A DNA stretch of 64,000 nucleotides, taken from Micrasema longulum. Its lineage: Eukaryota > Arthropoda > Insecta > Trichoptera > Brachycentridae. The notes under the pieces are model-generated. The model did not search any database, was not told the DNA's origin, and worked only from the letters and a program-made list of their open reading frames with translations. The stretch lies in the NCBI GenBank assembly GCA_022494885.1, contig JAGVSM010001424.1, forward strand, positions 67,001 through 131,000, given 5' to 3'. Positions 61,801 through 64,000 of the stretch are shown here, piece after piece. Positions within the stretch are counted from its first letter, which is position 1, and each line of letters starts with the position of its first letter. Both the position numbers and the translations under genes were made by a program.

Positions 61801-64000
61801 GATTTAGGTCCAAGATGTAAAAAGGAACATTGATCATATATTATGATTTACATATACAATGACATTGGGATTTTCAGTTAAAATTTGTTTAAGAATGGAG
61901 TAAATGATCCTAATAGAAAAAAAGTAATGTAAAAATAACAGTGTGTTTCACATGTCTTGTTTGTGTTCTTTTCAGGCCCTAAATGCACTGCTCCAGATTC
62001 AGCAGGGGGTGGAACAGCTGAGGACTGCCGTGCCAGGGCTGGGAGGAGCCCTAGGGCTTGGGGCTACCGTGCCCCCGCCAGTCCCTCCCACCAACACCTC
62101 CACCACCACTACGGCCCCAACACCCAACAACCCTGATATATTCTCACAGGTAAATACCACCAACGAGACTTGCTGATGATTTGATACAGCACCATTGAAA
62201 ATTAGATAAAAATATAAATTATTGAGCAGTGATAGTACATAGGATCATAAAACAGTGCATGGTAAACCATGTCACATCTGAAATCACGCTGATGCATTGC
62301 CATACAAATATTTCCGTCAATAAATGTTTTTCATCACCCCAGTTTTGTGTTTAATTTCATTTGATGTGTCATAAAGTTACAAAGTAAGATTGACATAAAA
62401 ACGGTACTGCGGGCTAGGTGTGCTGAAACTAAAGAATAAAAGCAGGTAATCATCAAATAAAGGTTGAACTATCGTCTCAAACTAAATTTGAAATGGGTGC
62501 AGTGTAATTGACATTTTTGTGTTTTAAAGTTTTTTGTCGGCCTCGTGGTGTAATGGTCAGGGCGTTTGCCTACCATTCAAGGGGTCTCGTGTTCGATTCC
62601 CGACATGGTTGGCATGAAATATGTATTTAAAAGGGTGTTTTCACACTAGAATATTTCATAGTCCCTGAAGCGTAAGATTGATCATCTTACCTTCATGTAA
62701 CAAAAAATTGTCAAGATACGCTGTGATTGGTGTACCAATGCAGTGCCCTATGTACCATTAGGTGCGGAAAGGGAATGATGATGATGTTTTAAAAGCTATT
62801 TTGAAACATTTTTCAATCAAACATTCTTAGTGACGTTTTCCTAGTGATAATGCGCACTGTAACACATTCTAACTATGGACATTTTATTATCTAATGCCCT
62901 CTAGGGTTAGTTTTTATTAAATCTTCGTACATTTTCTGAACAAAATGTTATAATGACCATTTTACTGAATTGTTCCTGCAGTTGACATGTTTAGGAAGAA
63001 TAAAACTTTATATCAATAAATTACGATGCAGAATGTTTATAAATGTTGATATAGACTCAGGCTGGAGAAAACAAGATTACACCTAAACCTAATGAAATCA
63101 TTTAAAAATAGGTAAAAATATTCATAATCCCCAATTATGACAGTTTTTACAATCGCTATTTCTTTGGCAGTATTTACATTTTAGTCTAGAACATTAATTT
63201 CATGTAATGACATTTTTTTCATACATTTCTCATTTCCTCACTTTGTGTTTCCTTAGTTTTACACTTTTTTTTGTTTCTTTGAAGAATGTAAAAAAGGGGT
63301 TTTTGCTGCATTACATGCGCTATTTCAAATTCCCCGTAACCTATACTTTGTTTAAAAACAACCCTATGCATTACATTTTTAATTTAAAAAAATCACAGTG
63401 CCAGCAAAATAACAGCAATAAAAAGTTTTACCTTAGTTAAATTGTAGCTGGTACTGTTATATATGATAAATTGCAAAAAAAAATACTCCAAACTTTCTTA
63501 TTCAGTAATGGTTTGTCATGTGAATGTTGTGTTTTAGTTTATGCAACGCATGGTGTCCTCTATGGGAAATAACGCAGACCCGAATGTCGCCCCCGAGCAA
63601 CGCTACAGCCAGCAGCTAGAGCAGCTTGCAGCCATGGGATTCATGAACAGGGATGCCAATTTGCAAGGTTATTATTCCATACATCATTGATATGCTTTGA
63701 AATAGTGTTATAGTTATCCTTCCAATTGTAAAAAGTAGGTTCATGGACTTTGTAATACATTAAAATAATTAACTCTTTATTTCTCTGGAGTACCATATCC
63801 GAATACAATGACATAATCAATAATGTGCAGGTATTTTTATTTTACTACACTAACTAATACATAGTAACATTTTTTTTATTGAATTGATGAACGTTTAGTA
63901 TGAGTGTGTAGATTTCATTATGCTGTGGTATATTTACAGCTCTGACTGCAACATTCGGTGACATCAACGCTGCGGTGGAGAGACTACTGGCACTTGGACA
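46870..64000 (+). CDS. Ubqn: Ubiquilin (ubiquitin-like/UBA shuttle factor)
   Basis: Ubiquilin carries ubiquitylated and misfolded proteins to the proteasome and autophagy, binding the proteasome by its UBL domain and ubiquitin by its UBA domain. Exons: 46870-46971, 47114-47300, 50940-51037, 56532-56675, 57305-57443, 58002-58109, 58194-58440, 60165-60278, 61976-62149, 63538-63667 and 63940 to the edge. All junctions are in phase except that exon 7 is one base short. UBL, residues about 9-82: [49 protein letters not shown]1-type repeats: [59 protein letters not shown]. Then [20 protein letters not shown], a Pro/Thr linker and [23 protein letters not shown] / [14 protein letters not shown]. The end of the last exon is cut by the window. 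The exon 7 donor (GTTCCT) is poor. Confidence 0.95.
47301..48287. other. Ubiquilin intron 2, left part
   Basis: AT-rich. No gene or repeat recognised. Confidence 0.4.
48288..48440. repeat. Foldback-family copy collapsed to a hairpin
   Basis: The outer arm CAATATTTTGAGTTTGTCC leads into 48355-48379 (TAACATATTACAACAGAGAT, GAAGA), which is the exact inverse of 48408-48432: a perfect 25-bp stem with a 28-base loop. The central core is deleted. Confidence 0.9.
48640..48720 (-). mobile_element. CR1 3' tail only
   Basis: ATTATTATTATGGATAACTT, ATATAGCGCCATTTTCGTAA and ACCTCAAGGGCGC form the CR1 3' terminal segment on the minus strand. The body is absent, so it is an extreme 5' truncation. Confidence 0.85.
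49030..49195 (-). repeat. Foldback-family arm
   Basis: AACTGGCCAATGACAGGCC, TAAGCCCTCTAAATGCTTAG and the outer part ATTTGGACACATACTCAAAA. Confidence 0.8.
49401..49948. mobile_element. MITE with ~90-bp terminal inverted repeats
   Basis: Left 49401-49490 (ACATATGGAGCTAATAAGTC, AAGTCTTTTTGTCATGT, GTGAGATGGATATGATCTTT) is the inverse of 49860-49948 (AAAGAGCGTATCCATCTCAC, ACATGACAAAAAGACTTGAC, TTATTAGCTCCATATGT). The outer 36 bp match exactly. The interior is AT-rich and noncoding. Ubiquilin intron 2. Confidence 0.9.
50205..50290 (-). repeat. Foldback-family fragment
   Basis: AAGCAGCCAATGACAGGTCA and AAGCCCTGTATTACAATTTC with TTGTTGCAATAAATG. Confidence 0.75.
50291..50939. other. Ubiquilin intron 2, right part
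   Basis: Contains a short direct duplication ATTGTAGATAAGAAATAAAA at about 50367-50425. Otherwise AT-rich with nothing recognised. Confidence 0.4.
51045..51121 (-). mobile_element. CR1-tail element, left half of a split copy
   Basis: TTATTATTACTATATTTGG, ATGGTGCCATTTTTGTGAAA and TCACCTCAAGGGTGCTGTA are the LINE-type 3' tail. The copy continues at 53850 after the inserted 2.7-kb transposon. Confidence 0.75.
51122..53849 (+). mobile_element. 2.7-kb TIR transposon with unclassified transposase
   Basis: Ends AGGGTGTCCCAGA (51122-51134) and TCTGGGACACCCT (53837-53849) are exact inverses. It split an older CR1-tail element in ubiquilin intron 3. Flanking GGTGCTGTAT and AGCGCTATAC agree at 6 of 10 positions, with only transitions between them, so they may be a decayed long target duplication; a simple TA duplication is the alternative. 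Confidence 0.88.
51361..53567 (+). pseudogene. Near-complete transposase-like protein, broken three times
   Basis: One frame from ATG 51361 to 52485 is broken by a TAA near 51508 (after SVN). It resumes in another frame at 52482-53099 after a small deletion at about 52480, passes a TGA at 53097-53099 and ends at 53567. Total is about 700 codons. The N-terminal half is charged and coiled-coil-like, with [10 protein letters not shown] and an S/T-rich linker. The central part has [44 protein letters not shown] and [15 protein letters not shown]. The C-terminal part has [20 protein letters not shown] and [20 protein letters not shown]. The D-T-T-x-x-N-T-G / A-C-R-H-H-I layout matches hypothetical proteins I recall from cnidarians and other invertebrates. 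It looks like an RNase-H-fold DDE-type enzyme, but I cannot name the superfamily. Confidence 0.8.
53850..54010 (-). repeat. CR1-tail element, right half with tandem units
   Basis: AGCGCTATACAATAAATAAA then two units of ACGTCTTGCAGCTACAGAGC / GCATGGACAGCTGGGATTCT (about 53880 and 53962), the inverse of the units at 12055-12470. Confidence 0.7.
54011..54484. other. Ubiquilin intron 3, middle
   Basis: A short hairpin TTTCAACTCTATGGATT / TCCACAGAGTTGAAAC lies at 54092-54131. Otherwise nothing recognised. Confidence 0.4.
54485..54850 (+). repeat. Dispersed ~370-bp repeat, copy 2
   Basis: Counterpart of 36825-37205: GCATTAAATTGTACGGCGAA, AACGTCACTAGTTTTTTTA, CCAATCAGCAGAACTCACCA, TGGAGTAATTTCAAAATTAC, AACTTCCTCATTGCCTTGA. 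Confidence 0.75.
54851..56531. other. Ubiquilin intron 3, right part
   Basis: No gene. Carries repeated short segments built on CTGGCTGTTTTCTGCAAAA at about 55676-55723 and 56148-56200, each closing with an inverse AGCCAGAC. A third (GGCTGGCTGCTTTCTGCATA) lies near 56371, and TGCAGAAAACA strings occur near 55239 and 55400. Confidence 0.5.
56676..57304. other. Ubiquilin intron 4
   Basis: AT-rich. Nothing recognised. Confidence 0.4.
57745..57965 (+). mobile_element. tRNA-derived SINE, family B
   Basis: CCGCCTCTGTGTCAAATGGT, TTTGCCTACCATGCGAAAG, CTCCCCGACAGGGTGG, then CAATGCAGTGTTCTATGCAC and CATTAGGTCTG. Ubiquilin intron 5. Confidence 0.85.
58441..60164. other. Ubiquilin intron 7
   Basis: 1.7 kb of AT-rich sequence without recognised genes or repeats. 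A short GC-rich patch AGCGCCGGGGGCCGGCTAG lies at about 59878. Confidence 0.4.
60279..61007. other. Ubiquilin intron 8, left part
   Basis: AT-rich. Nothing recognised. Confidence 0.4.
61008..61600. repeat. Largest foldback-family element
   Basis: The plus arm 61076-61190 (TAACATATTATAACAGAGAT, AAGTCTAGGCATCTACAGGG, GGCTGGTTTAAGTGGCCACT) is inverted at 61478-61592, 114 bp with few mismatches. The outer segment GAGTTTGTCCAAATTTTTGT occurs at both 61018 and 61406 in direct orientation. The middle includes GAGATTCATCTAATTGAAT. Confidence 0.88.
62538..62786 (+). mobile_element. tRNA-derived SINE, family B (best copy)
   Basis: GGCCTCGTGGTGTAATGGTC (box A), TTTGCCTACCATTCAAGGGG, GTGTTCGATTCCCGACATGG (box B), body CATAGTCCCTGAAGCGTAAG, CAATGCAGTGCCCTATGTAC, and a GATGATGATG end. 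Ubiquilin intron 9. Confidence 0.9.
62787..63537. other. Ubiquilin intron 9, right part
   Basis: AT-rich. Nothing recognised. A 77-codon frame at 63207-63440 is low-complexity and unlikely to code. Confidence 0.4.

Overview
This is an AT-rich animal nuclear sequence, almost certainly from an insect. The genes have many introns with GT-AG borders, and the proteins match pygopus, ubiquilin, a TTLL6/13-type tubulin polyglutamylase and nucleolar protein 6. Introns and intergenic DNA are full of transposon remains: CR1-, RTE- and Jockey-like LINEs, mariner/Tc1 elements, tRNA-derived SINEs and many inverted-repeat elements. The order of insect cannot be fixed from sequence alone. The genome style would suit a repeat-rich order such as Hemiptera, but that is a guess.

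Layout. (1) 561-6687, minus strand: the 5' half of Nol6 (ribosome biogenesis), six coding exons that all join in phase, with the rest beyond the left edge. (2) 6688-14511: gene-free and repeat-rich, holding Nol6's upstream region and two decayed CR1 copies. (3) 14574-16851, plus strand: complete pygopus coding region (698 aa, two coding exons), with a large Met-Gly-Pro-Asn-Gly-Pro repeat. (4) 19101-44884, minus strand: a complete 19-exon TTLL6/13-like gene (2457 coding bases, 818 aa) spread over 26 kb and convergent with pygopus. (5) 44885-46869: divergent intergenic gap holding a 243-bp palindromic element nested in another inverted-repeat element. (6) 46870 to the right edge, plus strand: ubiquilin, eleven exons up to the UBA domain, with one apparent one-base frameshift in a C run in exon 7.

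The four host genes are unrelated housekeeping or signalling genes: ribosome assembly, Wnt/chromatin, cilia/microtubules and protein quality control. They do not form a pathway. The most unusual content is mobile. It includes a 2.7-kb TIR transposon with a nearly complete transposase-like protein I cannot place (51122-53849) and a 1.5-kb element with perfect 37-bp terminal repeats that carries an older SINE (31688-33212). It also includes a hAT-type element with a perfect 8-bp target duplication (20039-20857), a perfect 29-bp hairpin beside a TTLL exon (39737-39799), and a foldback repeat family with about a dozen copies. No CRISPR array, operon or true tRNA gene was found.
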